Part shown: in pieces, positions 1 through 6,948 of the stretch | How the letters are laid out: the number at the start of each line of letters is the position of its first letter | How positions within the stretch are numbered: position 1 is the stretch's first letter | Assembly (NCBI GenBank): GCA_009782085.1 | Contig: WQUN01000057.1 | Location: 1 to 15,039, forward strand | Source: Bacillota bacterium | Lineage (GTDB): Bacteria > Bacillota > Clostridia > Lachnospirales > WQUN01 | Direction of reading: 5' to 3' | DNA length: 15,039 bases | Made by a program: the position numbers and the translations under genes | Notes under the pieces: generated by a model | What the model was told of the DNA's origin: nothing | The model's database searches: none | What the model saw: only the letters and a program-made list of their open reading frames with translations

Positions 1-9
1 CCCCGCCTA

Positions 10-111
10 ATACGAATCTCAGATTAATACTTCACAGGCGGAGCCGAAACGCCGAACGTTTCAACGGCGTTCTCGGCGACAGACTGTGAAGATTTTAATC
101 GAGATTCGTAT
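10..111. repeat. Inverted-repeat element, TTCGTAT family, complete copy
   Basis: Two arms of about 28 nt (10-37 and 84-111) are inverted copies of each other with a few differences. Read from the right arm they run CTGTGAAG, then a short variable T-rich stretch, then TCGAGATTCGTAT. The interior (about 43-78) holds a second imperfect inverted repeat (GCCG..ACGCCG against CGGCGT..CGGC), so the whole element could fold into one long hairpin. The same arm recurs as single ends at 167-187 and 6609-6637. It lies 3' of copA (which is on the minus strand). There is no T-run, so it is not an obvious terminator. It contains no coding capacity and resembles a REP or MITE-like sequence. Confidence 0.75.
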
Positions 112-166
112 AACATATACGGCGCGTCATTCAATATAGAAAGGTATGCTTCTTATACATTTAGTA

Positions 167-187
167 TTTAATCTGAGATTCGTATTA
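167..187. repeat. Single arm of the TTCGTAT repeat, fused to the copA stop codon
   Basis: TTAATCTGAGATTCGTAT plus flanking bases matches the arm of the element at 10-111 and the copy at 6609-6637. The last three bases (185-187, TTA on the plus strand) are the TAA stop codon of copA on the minus strand, so the repeat begins exactly where the gene ends. Confidence 0.7.
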
Positions 188-3040
188 TCTAAACCTCCTC
201 AGCCTCAGCGCGTTCAAAAGCACCGTGACCGAACTCAAACTCATCGCCGCCGCGGCGATCATCGGGTTAAGCAGCGGCCCGCCGAAAAGACGCAGCGCCC
301 CGGCGGCGATTGGGATGCAGACCGCGTTGTAGCCGAAGGCCCAGAAGAGGTTCTGCCTGATGATCCGCATCGTCCGCCGGCTGAGGCGTATCGCGTCCGG
401 CACGCCCGTGAGGTCGGAGCGCATAAGGACTATGTCCGCGCACTCGACGGCCACGTCCGCGCCGGAGCCTATCGCGACGCCGACGTCGGCCTGGGCCAGC
501 GCCGGCGCGTCGTTCACGCCGTCGCCGACCATGGCGGTCACGCGGCCCGCGGCCCGGAGCTTTTTGACCTCCTCCGCCTTGCCGCCGGGCAGAACCTCGG
601 CCAGCACCCTCGGGATCCCGGCCTGCCGGGCGACCGCCGCGGCGGAGGCCGCGTTGTCGCCGGTGATCATGGCCACCTCGACGCCCATTCCGCGAAGGCT
701 CTCCACAGCCGCGCGGCTGGTCTTTTTGACCCCGTCCGCCACGGCTATGACCCCGGCCGGGCGGAAACGGCCGTCCGGCCCGCCGTACGCCACGTACATC
801 GGCGTCCCGCCGTTTGCCGCCAGGGTTTCGGCCTCTTTTGCCATTTCGCTTGCCGGCGCGCCGCGTTCCTCCATGAATCGCCGGTTCCCGGCGAGGACGG
901 TCAGAAATTGTCCGGTATACTCCGCGCCGTCCGGCACGGCGTCCCACGATTGCGGCGCGTTATGTTCGCGGCGGGACGTCCGGAGGCCGTCCCCTGCGGC
1001 CTCGCCGGGCCGTCCGGCAAATTCCCCGTTTCCTATAAATACCGCCTCGCCTGGCCGTCCCATATCCGGCGCGTTATATTCACGGGGGGACGTCCGGGGG
1101 ACGTCCCCTGCGTCTTCGCCGGGCCGGCCTGCGAATTCCCCGTTTCCTATAAATACCGCCTCGCCGGGCTGTTCCATATCCGGCGCGTTATATTCACGGG
1201 GGGACGTCCGGAGGCCGTCCCCTGCGTCTTCGCCGGGCCGTCCGGCAAATTCCCCGTTTCCTATAAATACCGCCTCGCCTGGCCGTTCCATATCCGGCGC
1301 GTTATATTCACGGGGGGACGTCCGGGGGACGTCCCCTGCAGCCTCGCCGGGCCGGCCTGCGAATTCCCCGTTTCCTATAAATACCGCCTCGCCGGGCCGT
1401 CCGGCAAATTCCCCGTTTCCTATAAAACCTCCCGCCCCCCTCAGCCGCGCCTCGACGCCCAGCCCGGCGGCCGACGCGAAGCTCTCCGTCTCGTAGAGTT
1501 CCAGGCCCCGCTCCCGCGCCCCGGCCACTACGGCCCGCCCAAAGGGGTGTTCCGAGCCGGCCTCGGCCGAGGCCGCGAGCCTAAGCAGGCCGTCGGCGCT
1601 TATGCCGGCGGCGGCGATTATGCCGGTAACAACCGGCTTTCCCTCGGTGATGGTCCCGGTCTTGTCCAGCAAAACGGCGTCTATCCTGTGCGCAGTCTCC
1701 AGCGCCTCGCCGCTCTTTATCAATATGCCCAGCTCCGCGCCCTTGCCCGCGCCGACCATGACGGCCGTAGGCGTGGCCAGCCCCAGCGCGCAGGGGCAGG
1801 AGATCACCAGCACGGAGATGAAGACGGACACGGCGAAGGCCGCGTCCCCGCCCGTCCCGAAATACCAGGCGGCCCCGGCGGCCAAGGCGATCAGGCACAC
1901 GGCCGGGACGAAATACCCGGCGACGACGTCCGCCAGCCGCGCGATCGGCGCCTTGGAGCTCTGGGCGTCCTCGACGAGGCGTATGATATGCGACAGGGCC
2001 GTCTCAGCGCCGACTTTTTCGGCTCTGAAGCGGATCATGCCCGACGTGTTGACCGTGGCGGCGTAGACCGGGTCGCCGGCGCTTTTCTCCGCCGGTATGC
2101 TCTCGCCCGTCAGCATCGACTCGTCGACGGCCGTGCGCCCCTCGGTGACAGTCCCGTCGGCGGGTATCTTCGCGCCGGGGCGCACCGTCACGATGTCCCC
2201 GGCCTCCAGCTCGTCTATCAGTATCTCCTTCTCGGCCAAATCTTCCTTCCCCGGGACCCTTTGCAAAATGACCGCAGTCCTGGGCGCGAGCCCGGTCAGC
2301 TTCCGGACCGCCTCGCCGGCGCGGCCCTTTGACACGGCTTCCAAAGTTTTCCCGAGCAGTATCAGCGTGATGATCATCCCGGCGGTGTCGAAATAGAGCG
2401 CAGGCGCGGCGTCCCCGGCCGCGCGGAACAGGCCCCGGACGCTGTAAAGCGCGGCGGACGCCGTCCCGACGGCTATCAAAGAGTCCATATTCGGGCTTCG
2501 CCGCAGAAGCGCCGGAAAACCGGAGGCGTAGAACCTATAGCCCGCGGCGATGACCGGGACCGCGAGCAAAAACTGCGCCAAAGCGTATGCCGGCGGCTCG
2601 CCGGCGGGGTCAATGGCCGCCGGGAGCCATCCGCCGAACATCGGGGCCATGGCTGTATACGTCAGGGGCAGTGAGAAAACCGCCGCTATGATAAATTTAG
2701 CCAGCAAAACCTTGAATTCCCGGCGCTTCCGGGCGAGGTCGGCGGCGGCGGCGTCCGTTTTGGCCGGCTCCGGCGCTTTATAGCCCGCTTTTTCGATCGC
2801 CCCGCGTATCTCGGACAGGCGGAGCGCCTGCGGCGAGTAGGTCACGGCGGCCTTCTCCGAGGCGTAGCTGACCGTAACGGCGGACACGCCGTCCAGCTTT
2901 TTTACGGCCTTTTCCACCCGTTGGGCGCAGGCCGCGCACGACATGCCGCGGACGGGGATGACCGCGCTGGCGTAAACGCCGCCGGGCGCGGCTTCCTGCG
3001 CCCCGCCGGCGGGCTTCGGGACGCGCGTATCGGTATCCAA
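185..3040 (-). CDS. copA: Copper-type P1B ATPase with repeat-expanded nucleotide-binding domain
   Basis: This is a membrane pump that exports Cu(+) (or Ag(+)) using ATP. In order, with numbering from the TTG start, it shows an N-terminal heavy-metal domain with GMSCAAC (C35 and C38), several membrane segments, the TGES actuator motif, the CPC ion-site motif (415-417), the phosphorylation motif DKTGT (D459), the SEHP nucleotide-domain motif (H498), an AGNRRF motif (about 717-722), GDGVND (839-844) and two final membrane segments. The TTG at 3040 is preferred because an 8-9 base match to AAGGTGATC lies 3 nt before it. The frame stays open to an ATG at 3106, but those extra 22 codons lie in a dispersed repeat. 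At 951 aa it is well above the usual 750-820 aa, because residues about 539-697 are a four-fold 38-residue repeat inserted before the AGNRRF strand. No CsoR-like operator, chaperone or partner gene is visible. Confidence 0.93.
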   Translation of the reverse strand: MDTDTRVPKPAGGAQEAAPGGVYASAVIPVRGMSCAACAQRVEKAVKKLDGVSAVTVSYASEKAAVTYSPQALRLSEIRGAIEKAGYKAPEPAKTDAAAADLARKRREFKVLLAKFIIAAVFSLPLTYTAMAPMFGGWLPAAIDPAGEPPAYALAQFLLAVPVIAAGYRFYASGFPALLRRSPNMDSLIAVGTASAALYSVRGLFRAAGDAAPALYFDTAGMIITLILLGKTLEAVSKGRAGEAVRKLTGLAPRTAVILQRVPGKEDLAEKEILIDELEAGDIVTVRPGAKIPADGTVTEGRTAVDESMLTGESIPAEKSAGDPVYAATVNTSGMIRFRAEKVGAETALSHIIRLVEDAQSSKAPIARLADVVAGYFVPAVCLIALAAGAAWYFGTGGDAAFAVSVFISVLVISCPCALGLATPTAVMVGAGKGAELGILIKSGEALETAHRIDAVLLDKTGTITEGKPVVTGIIAAAGISADGLLRLAASAEAGSEHPFGRAVVAGARERGLELYETESFASAAGLGVEARLRGAGGFIGNGEFAGRPGEAVFIGNGEFAGRPGEAAGDVPRTSPREYNAPDMERPGEAVFIGNGEFAGRPGEDAGDGLRTSPREYNAPDMEQPGEAVFIGNGEFAGRPGEDAGDVPRTSPREYNAPDMGRPGEAVFIGNGEFAGRPGEAAGDGLRTSRREHNAPQSWDAVPDGAEYTGQFLTVLAGNRRFMEERGAPASEMAKEAETLAANGGTPMYVAYGGPDGRFRPAGVIAVADGVKKTSRAAVESLRGMGVEVAMITGDNAASAAAVARQAGIPRVLAEVLPGGKAEEVKKLRAAGRVTAMVGDGVNDAPALAQADVGVAIGSGADVAVECADIVLMRSDLTGVPDAIRLSRRTMRIIRQNLFWAFGYNAVCIPIAAGALRLFGGPLLNPMIAAAAMSLSSVTVLLNALRLRRFR
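953..1427 (-). repeat. Four 114-bp in-frame tandem repeats inside copA, plus a partial copy
   Basis: Units begin at 953, 1067, 1181 and 1295, giving an exact 114-bp period (38 codons). A partial fifth copy covers about 1391-1427. In protein order each unit reads VFIGNGEFAGRPGE, then AGD, then VPRTSP or GLRTSP, then REYNAPDM, then a linker ending PGEA. Units 1 and 3 share one set of variants (GGAGGCCGTCCCC, CGTCCGGCAAATTCC). Units 2 and 4 share another (GGGGGACGTCCCC, CGGCCTGCGAATTCC). The array is therefore ABAB, consistent with duplication of a 228-bp dimer. The frame is maintained throughout. Unit spacing is uniform and there are no unique spacers, so it is not a CRISPR array. Confidence 0.97.
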
Positions 3041-3065
3041 ACAGATCACCTTCCGCGAATAATGG

Positions 3066-3133
3066 GAGTATCCTCGGAAAGTCGAAAACCGCATAAGAGC
3101 TGTCATTCTGAGCGTAAGCGAAGAATCTTTCCC
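3066..3133. repeat. 68-bp dispersed repeat, copy A (inverted copy at 6949-7015)
   Basis: Starting with GAGTATCCTCGGAAAGTCG and ending with GAAGAATCTTTCCCC, this sequence is nearly identical to the reverse complement of 6949-7015. It joins two smaller motifs, a TTTCCGAGGGTACTC-like end and the TCATTCTGAGCGTAGCGAAGAATC motif. The longest possible copA reading frame starts inside it, which argues that the longer copA start is false. Confidence 0.85.
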
Positions 3134-3371
3134 CCATATTACGGTGCCATTTTAACATAAAGACCCTTCGCTCCGCTCAGGGTGACAACTGGTACTAAAT
3201 GGTTTCCGAGGGTACTCAATGGGGTTCTGCGGAAACCCATTATGGATATACAGTATAACATTACCTGTATCTAAATGGCCACATGTGTAGTATTATATAA
3301 GACGCTGTTCGTTCTGTCCATTGTGTCGCGGGTCCACGACAAACGCATGAACATATAAATTGCACAACGAA

Positions 3372-3467
3372 TGTAGGGCGCGCCGACCCCGGCGCGCCGA
3401 GCTTGCAATAATATTCATTGCAAATAGTGCCATGAGTGGAACGGCGCCGGGGTCGGCGCGCCCTACA
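3372..3467. repeat. GTAGGG...CCCTAC inverted-repeat element with 24-bp perfect arms
   Basis: Arms 3372-3395 and 3444-3467 are perfect reverse complements (TGTAGGGCGCGCCGACCCCG continuing to GGCGC). The 48-nt interior has another palindrome, TTGCAAT (3403-3409) against ATTGCAA (3416-3422). It shares GTAGGG and CCCTAC termini with the elements at 10388-10435 and 12741-12844, while the interiors differ. It lies upstream of the glycosyltransferase operon and encodes nothing recognisable. Confidence 0.85.
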
Positions 3468-3536
3468 ACAAAAGGAACTCTAATTTTATGCAGAAATACT
3501 TTCATGCCTGTGTCGTGCCCGGGTCGCGGGTCGCGC

Positions 3537-3566
3537 TTGACTTTTTTCGCCATAAGCGTATATTTA
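3537..3566 (+). promoter_or_regulatory. Candidate housekeeping promoter for the glycosyltransferase operon
   Basis: TTGACT (3537-3542) is a good -35 box. A weak -10 TATTTA (3561-3566) follows at 18 nt, and a better-looking TATACT (3565-3570) follows at 22 nt, which is too far. The site lies about 70-100 bp before the first gene of the plus-strand operon. This is a pattern match only. Confidence 0.3.
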
Positions 3567-3633
3567 TACTGAGCGGAGCATTTATTCATATGAACCCGGT
3601 TATTGGAAGACGCCTCCGGCGGGGGACAAAAGC

Positions 3634-4758
3634 GTGAAAGTATTGATTTTTCCGACGAACACAGGGCAGGGGCATAAATGCGCCGCGCTGGCCGTCAAGG
3701 AGTACCTGGACACTTTGGGGGCCGACACGCGCATAGTGGACGTGCTGGACATAGGCCGCAAAAAGTCGGGGTTCTTTTCCGGGCTGTACGACGGCGCGGT
3801 CAACCACGTCCCCAGGTTTTTCGGCGCGCTCTACGCCTTCGCGGAACATATCAGCTCCGCGAAGAGGCACTCGCCGATATATATGATGAACACGTTCTAC
3901 ACCGGCGCGTTCAAAAAAATGATCGAGGAGGAGCGGCCGGACGTCATAGTCTGCCCGCACATGTTCAGCGCGCATTCGGTGACCAGGCTGATCGAGAAGC
4001 ACGGCCTTTCCATACCCAGCGTAGGCATACTCACGGACTATACGTGCAGCCCGTTCTGGGAGGAAATGCGCCTGGACCGCAGCATAGTCGCCAATCAGGC
4101 GGTGGCGGACGAATGCGCCGCCAAGGGGATGGACAGGAGCAGGCTGGCGCCGACCGGCATCCCGGTCAGCGCCCGGTTTAACCGCAAAATCCCGAAAGAC
4201 GAGGCCCGCGCGGCGTTCGGCATAAAAAAGCAAACCGTTTTCGCGGTGATGGGCGGGAGCATGGGCTACGGCAAGATACCGGAGCTCTCCGCGGAGCTTG
4301 TCCGCAGGAGGCCGGACGCCGAGGTCATAGCCGTATGCGGCAACAACGCCGCGGTCTATGAGAAGACGAAAAGCATAGAGGGCGTCAGGGCGCTCCGTTT
4401 CATAGACAACGTGGACGCGCTGATAGACGCGGCGGACGTGTTTCTGACAAAGCCGGGCGGCCTCTCCACCACCGAGGCCATGACCAAGCGCGTGCCGCTC
4501 GTGATAACCATGCCGATCCCCGGCGGGGAGGCCAGGAACGCCGAACACATCGCCGGGAGCGGGATGGCCGTGTCGGCCGGCACGGTTAAGGACGCGGCGG
4601 ACGCGGCCTGCGCTCTGCTGGCGGACCCGAAAGCCAGGGCGGCCATGATCGCGGCCCAGGAGAAGCATTGCAGCGTGACCGCGGCCAAAGACGCCGGCGA
4701 CCTTATCATGGAGCTGGCGCAAAGCCGTAAAAAACAGAGGGGCTCATCCGAAAAGTAA
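3634..4758 (+). CDS. MGDG-synthase/UgtP-like glycolipid glycosyltransferase
   Basis: This 374-aa protein is of the MurG-like GT-B fold and related to processive diacylglycerol glycosyltransferases (UgtP/YpfP) and plant MGDG synthases. The N-terminal acceptor-side domain opens with the family loop NTGQGHKCAA (9-18) and runs to about residue 160. The C-terminal donor domain (about 185-360) carries MGGSMGYGK and the nucleotide-sugar motif KPGGLSTTEA (273-282). There is no signal peptide or membrane helix, as expected for a peripheral inner-leaflet enzyme. The start is GTG, with GGGGGA 7 nt before it. The next gene, a PlsY-like acyltransferase, starts 20 nt after the stop and supports a role in membrane lipid synthesis. 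MurG itself is less likely, because the N-terminal motif is of the MGDG type. The sugar donor and acceptor cannot be read from sequence. Confidence 0.85.
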   Translation: MKVLIFPTNTGQGHKCAALAVKEYLDTLGADTRIVDVLDIGRKKSGFFSGLYDGAVNHVPRFFGALYAFAEHISSAKRHSPIYMMNTFYTGAFKKMIEEERPDVIVCPHMFSAHSVTRLIEKHGLSIPSVGILTDYTCSPFWEEMRLDRSIVANQAVADECAAKGMDRSRLAPTGIPVSARFNRKIPKDEARAAFGIKKQTVFAVMGGSMGYGKIPELSAELVRRRPDAEVIAVCGNNAAVYEKTKSIEGVRALRFIDNVDALIDAADVFLTKPGGLSTTEAMTKRVPLVITMPIPGGEARNAEHIAGSGMAVSAGTVKDAADAACALLADPKARAAMIAAQEKHCSVTAAKDAGDLIMELAQSRKKQRGSSEK

Positions 4759-4778
4759 CGCGTGAGGGGGGGTACGGG

Positions 4779-5423
4779 ATGCAAACCTGCATAATCATGA
4801 CAGTAATTGGGTTCCTGTCCGGCTCGGTCATGTATTCCTACATAATTCCAAGGCTGCTTAGGAAAATTGACATAAGGAACGCGGCGGACGACAAAAACCC
4901 CGGCGGGGCGAACGCGGTGGCCGCGGCCGGCGCCGTCATCGGCGCGGTATGCATCGCGTTTGACGTCCTCAAGGCCTTTGTGCCGGTGTTTTTGGCGGCG
5001 TCGTACATGGGCGTCTCCGGCCTGTATCTCGTCCCGGTGATGATCGCGCCGGCGCTGGGGCACGCGTTTTCCCCGTTCATGTGGTTTAAGGGCGGCAAGG
5101 CGCTCTCCGTGTCCTTCGGGACGCTGCTTGGCCTTATCGGGGTCAGCAAAGTGCTGTTATTTCTCATTATAATCATGCTGATATTCAAGTTCGTCATAGT
5201 GATAACCCCGGATTCGTCCATGACCATCGCGGCCTTCGTCATCACCGCTTTGGCCGTCCTTCTGCTGGAGCCGATGGTGGAGGTGCGGATAGGCACGTTC
5301 ATAATAAGCCTTGTCGTCTGCCTGAAGCACGTCATGAGCCCGAACGGGAGCTGTTCGGCCTTGCGCGTCGGCCCGTTCGCCGTCAGGTATGAGGACAAGT
5401 CCATCAAGTTTGGGAGGAAATGA
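4779..5423 (+). CDS. plsY: PlsY-like acyl-phosphate:glycerol-3-phosphate acyltransferase
   Basis: This is an integral membrane enzyme that by family would transfer acyl groups from acyl-phosphate to glycerol-3-phosphate, making lysophosphatidate. At 214 aa it is of normal length. The family motifs are visible: SGS near the N-terminus (14-16), IDIR..D.NPGGANA (30-46, a variant of the usual DIR..GSGN.GATN), D62-K65, and PALGHAFSPFMWFKGGKA (91-108) with the GHxF..F.FKGGK signature. Hydrophobic segments fill the rest. The start at 4779 has GAGGGGGGG ending 6 nt upstream. The N-terminal glycerol-phosphate loop diverges from classic PlsY, so it may be a paralogue with modified specificity beside the glycolipid enzyme. 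The 3' end overlaps or abuts the DAHP synthase start, implying translational coupling. Confidence 0.85.
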   Translation: MQTCIIMTVIGFLSGSVMYSYIIPRLLRKIDIRNAADDKNPGGANAVAAAGAVIGAVCIAFDVLKAFVPVFLAASYMGVSGLYLVPVMIAPALGHAFSPFMWFKGGKALSVSFGTLLGLIGVSKVLLFLIIIMLIFKFVIVITPDSSMTIAAFVITALAVLLLEPMVEVRIGTFIISLVVCLKHVMSPNGSCSALRVGPFAVRYEDKSIKFGRK

Positions 5424-5428
5424 TCCGC

Positions 5429-6460
5429 ATGAATGTACAGATCGTCGACGAAGTTCTCGATTGCGAGGGCGTCATCAATGAAATGCCGCTGTCGGAGAGG
5501 CTGCGCGGACAAAAGGCGGCTTCCGACAAGGCGGTTTCGGACGTTATCACGGGGGAAAGCGGCAAATTCCTGGTGATAATCGGGCCCTGCTCCGCCCATA
5601 ACGAGGAGGCCGTCATAGATTACGCCTGCAGGATGTCCAAACTGCAAAAACTCTACGCGGACAAGCTGGTCGTCGCGGTGAGGGTGTACACCAACAAGCC
5701 GCGCACCACCGGAAGCGGCTACAAGGGCCTGGTCCATCAGCCCGACCCCGAAAAGAAGCCCAACCTCAAGGAAGGCATACTGGCCATACGGAGGATACAC
5801 CTGCATGTGCTGGAGCAGGCCGGCCTGCCCACGGCCGACGAGATGCTGTACCCCGAGAATTATATGTACCTGGCCGATTTGCTGAGCTACGTGGCGGTCG
5901 GCGCGCGCTCCTCCGAAAATCAGCAGCACCGGCTGGTCGCCAGCGGGATAGACACGCCCGTGGGCATAAAAAACCCCACCAGCGGCGACATAAACGTCAT
6001 GATGAACTCCATACAGGCGGCGCAGTCCGGCCACGAGTTCATCTACAGGAACCAGGTGATCCGTTCGTTCGGGAACCCTCTGGCCCACGCGATACTCCGC
6101 GGCGCGGTCAACAAGCACGGGGAGAGCATCCCCAACTACCACTACGAGGACCTGAAAGCCGCGGCCGTTCTGTACAGATCCCGGAACCTGCAAAATCCGG
6201 CGATCATAGTGGACGCCAACCACGACAATTCCAGCAAGCAGTACCTGGAGCAGCCCCGCATCGTGAAAAACGTGCTGGTGAACCGCCAGTGGGACGAGAC
6301 TCTGCACACGATGATAAAGGGGCTGATGATCGAGAGTTTCATCGAGGAGGGCCGCCAGGATATCGAAACCAGCAACGTATACGGCAAGTCGATAACCGAC
6401 CCGTGCCTGGGCTGGAGCCAGACGGAGGAGCTGATCGGGAATATCGCGGAGAGCGTGTGA
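5429..6460 (+). CDS. aroF: Type I 3-deoxy-7-phosphoheptulonate (DAHP) synthase
   Basis: This cytoplasmic enzyme condenses phosphoenolpyruvate with erythrose 4-phosphate, the first step of the shikimate pathway. It is an AroF/AroG/AroH-type protein of 343 aa, the normal size. Visible motifs are IIGPCSAH (50-57, with metal-ligand Cys54), RVYTNKPRTT (85-94), YKGL, VGARSSENQQHR, PVGIKNPTSG, DANHDNSSKQ (metal-ligand His), MIESFIEEG (Glu) and SITDPCLGW (Asp). The four metal ligands of the E. coli enzyme therefore all have counterparts. Two starts are possible: ATG 5420, overlapping the plsY stop as ATGA but only 2 nt from GGGAGG, and ATG 5429, 11 nt from it. I prefer 5429. No leader peptide or attenuator is seen. 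Its pairing with lipid genes is odd but may simply be operon drift. Confidence 0.95.
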   Translation: MNVQIVDEVLDCEGVINEMPLSERLRGQKAASDKAVSDVITGESGKFLVIIGPCSAHNEEAVIDYACRMSKLQKLYADKLVVAVRVYTNKPRTTGSGYKGLVHQPDPEKKPNLKEGILAIRRIHLHVLEQAGLPTADEMLYPENYMYLADLLSYVAVGARSSENQQHRLVASGIDTPVGIKNPTSGDINVMMNSIQAAQSGHEFIYRNQVIRSFGNPLAHAILRGAVNKHGESIPNYHYEDLKAAAVLYRSRNLQNPAIIVDANHDNSSKQYLEQPRIVKNVLVNRQWDETLHTMIKGLMIESFIEEGRQDIETSNVYGKSITDPCLGWSQTEELIGNIAESV

Positions 6461-6483
6461 GCGGGAACGGGCGGAATTAATAG

Positions 6484-6590
6484 ACTTCTTCGGAAATTGA
6501 TTTTTCGTTGTCAGCTGAGCGAAGCGAAGGGTCTTATAATCAAGATTCTTCGCTTCGCTCAGAATGACAAACGCCAATTTCCGAAGAAGT
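6484..6590. repeat. Long nested hairpin element downstream of aroF
   Basis: The outer arms ACTTCTTCGGAAATTG (6484-6499) and CAATTTCCGAAGAAGT (6575-6590) are perfect 16-bp reverse complements. Inside them, 6508-6534 and about 6542-6570 form a second near-perfect inverted pair carrying the CTGAGCGAAGCGAAG / CTTCGCTTCGCTCAG motif. In RNA this would make one long stem directly after the aroF stop, so it could stabilise the 3' end of the transcript. It is also a member of the TCATTCTGAGCG repeat family found at 3102-3187, 6952-6979 and 13672-13752. Confidence 0.85.
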
Positions 6591-6608
6591 TTAATAAATA
6601 TTTAATAC

Positions 6609-6637
6609 CTGTGAAGTTTTAATCTGAGATTCGTATA
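6609..6637. repeat. TTCGTAT-family repeat arm
   Basis: This is a single copy of the arm of the 10-111 element: CTGTGAAG, then TTTTAATCTGAGATTCGTAT. It sits immediately before the terminator hairpin, paralleling the copy that touches the copA stop codon. Confidence 0.75.
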
Positions 6638-6639
6638 AG

Positions 6640-6658
6640 GCGGCAAAGCCGCTTTTTT
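6640..6658 (+). terminator. Intrinsic terminator of the glycosyltransferase-plsY-aroF operon
   Basis: The stem GCGGC (6640-6644) and GCCGC (6648-6652) encloses an AAA loop and is followed by TTTTTT (6653-6658). It lies 180 bp after aroF on the coding strand. It is the only clear hairpin-plus-U-tract in the window. Confidence 0.75.
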
Positions 6659-6692
6659 ATTTGTGCAAAATCCATACCGGAGCGCGAAAACA

Positions 6693-6800
6693 TCAGCCTT
6701 CTCTGTCGGCGCCGTCGGCAAATGGTTTCGGCATGCTGTTTATCTGTTTGGCCGCCGCGCCGCGCAAATATTTGTAATTGTGCTCAACCTTTCCCAGCAT
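6693..6800 (-). CDS. Small ORF or gene remnant (35 codons)
   Basis: The frame from ATG at 6800 encodes MLGKVEHNYKYLRGAAAK and 17 more residues. It stops inside the degenerate CCGGAGTGCG repeat. The same frame stays open upstream for about 13 further codons (..FRLSIRPLKKT) until a TAG in the next repeat element. Codon choice looks gene-like, but there is no ribosome binding site before the ATG and the upstream part contains an A8 run prone to slippage. It may be the decayed fragment of a gene cut by repeat insertions. I recognise no family. Confidence 0.22.
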   Translation of the reverse strand: MLGKVEHNYKYLRGAAAKQINSMPKPFADGADREG

Positions 6801-6843
6801 TGTTTTTTTTAAGGGGCGGATACTAAGTCTGAAATTGTCCGGC

Positions 6844-6946
6844 TATACCGGAGTGCGAAAACATTAACCTCCTCTGTCGCCGACACGCCGCTAAAGCGTC
6901 CGTCGTGTCGGCTCGTCGTCGGCAAATGTTTTCGCACTCCGGTATA
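6844..6946. repeat. CCGGAGTGCG inverted-repeat element, complete copy
   Basis: The arms 6844-6865 and 6925-6946 are perfect 22-bp reverse complements containing ACCGGAGTGCGAAAACATT. The interior includes AACCTCCTCTGTCGCC and a second imperfect palindrome, GCCGACACG against CGTGTCGGC. The first 38 bp recur inverted at 7021-7058 with one mismatch, and a degenerate copy lies at about 6672-6710. Confidence 0.85.
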
Positions 6947-6948
6947 GA

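Larger units (their letters stand above)
3041..3633. other. Repeat-rich intergenic region between copA and the lipid operon
   Basis: This divergent intergenic region of about 590 bp holds the copA Shine-Dalgarno (3044-3052), the 68-bp dispersed repeat at 3066-3133, an inverted partner of its TCATTCTGAGC part (about 3161-3187), a TTTCCGAGGGTACTC-type repeat (about 3197-3217) with an inverted AATGGGTTTCCGC copy (about 3229-3242), the GTAGGG element at 3372-3467, and a possible promoter at 3537-3566. I see no convincing gene. The short open frames across 3293-3589 run through the palindromic element and lack ribosome binding sites. Confidence 0.6.

Noticed and set aside
953..1408. CRISPR-like periodic repeats
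   Set aside because: Units are 114 bp with no unique spacers, keep a reading frame and encode part of CopA.
146..2332. A 728-codon open frame on the plus strand opposite copA
   Set aside because: It mirrors copA in a GC-rich sequence, is full of Arg, Gly and Pro, has no family motif, and covers the same repeats antisense.
3360..3572. Small plus-strand frame across the GTAGGG element
   Set aside because: It runs through a perfect 24-bp palindrome and has no ribosome binding site.
3634..4758. MurG (peptidoglycan lipid II synthase)
   Set aside because: The N-terminal loop is of the MGDG-synthase type and the neighbour is a phospholipid acyltransferase, not a division or cell-wall cluster.
4838..6577. 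A 579-codon open frame on the minus strand opposite plsY and aroF
   Set aside because: Both opposite genes have intact family motifs, and the antisense product has no recognisable domain and begins inside a repeat hairpin.
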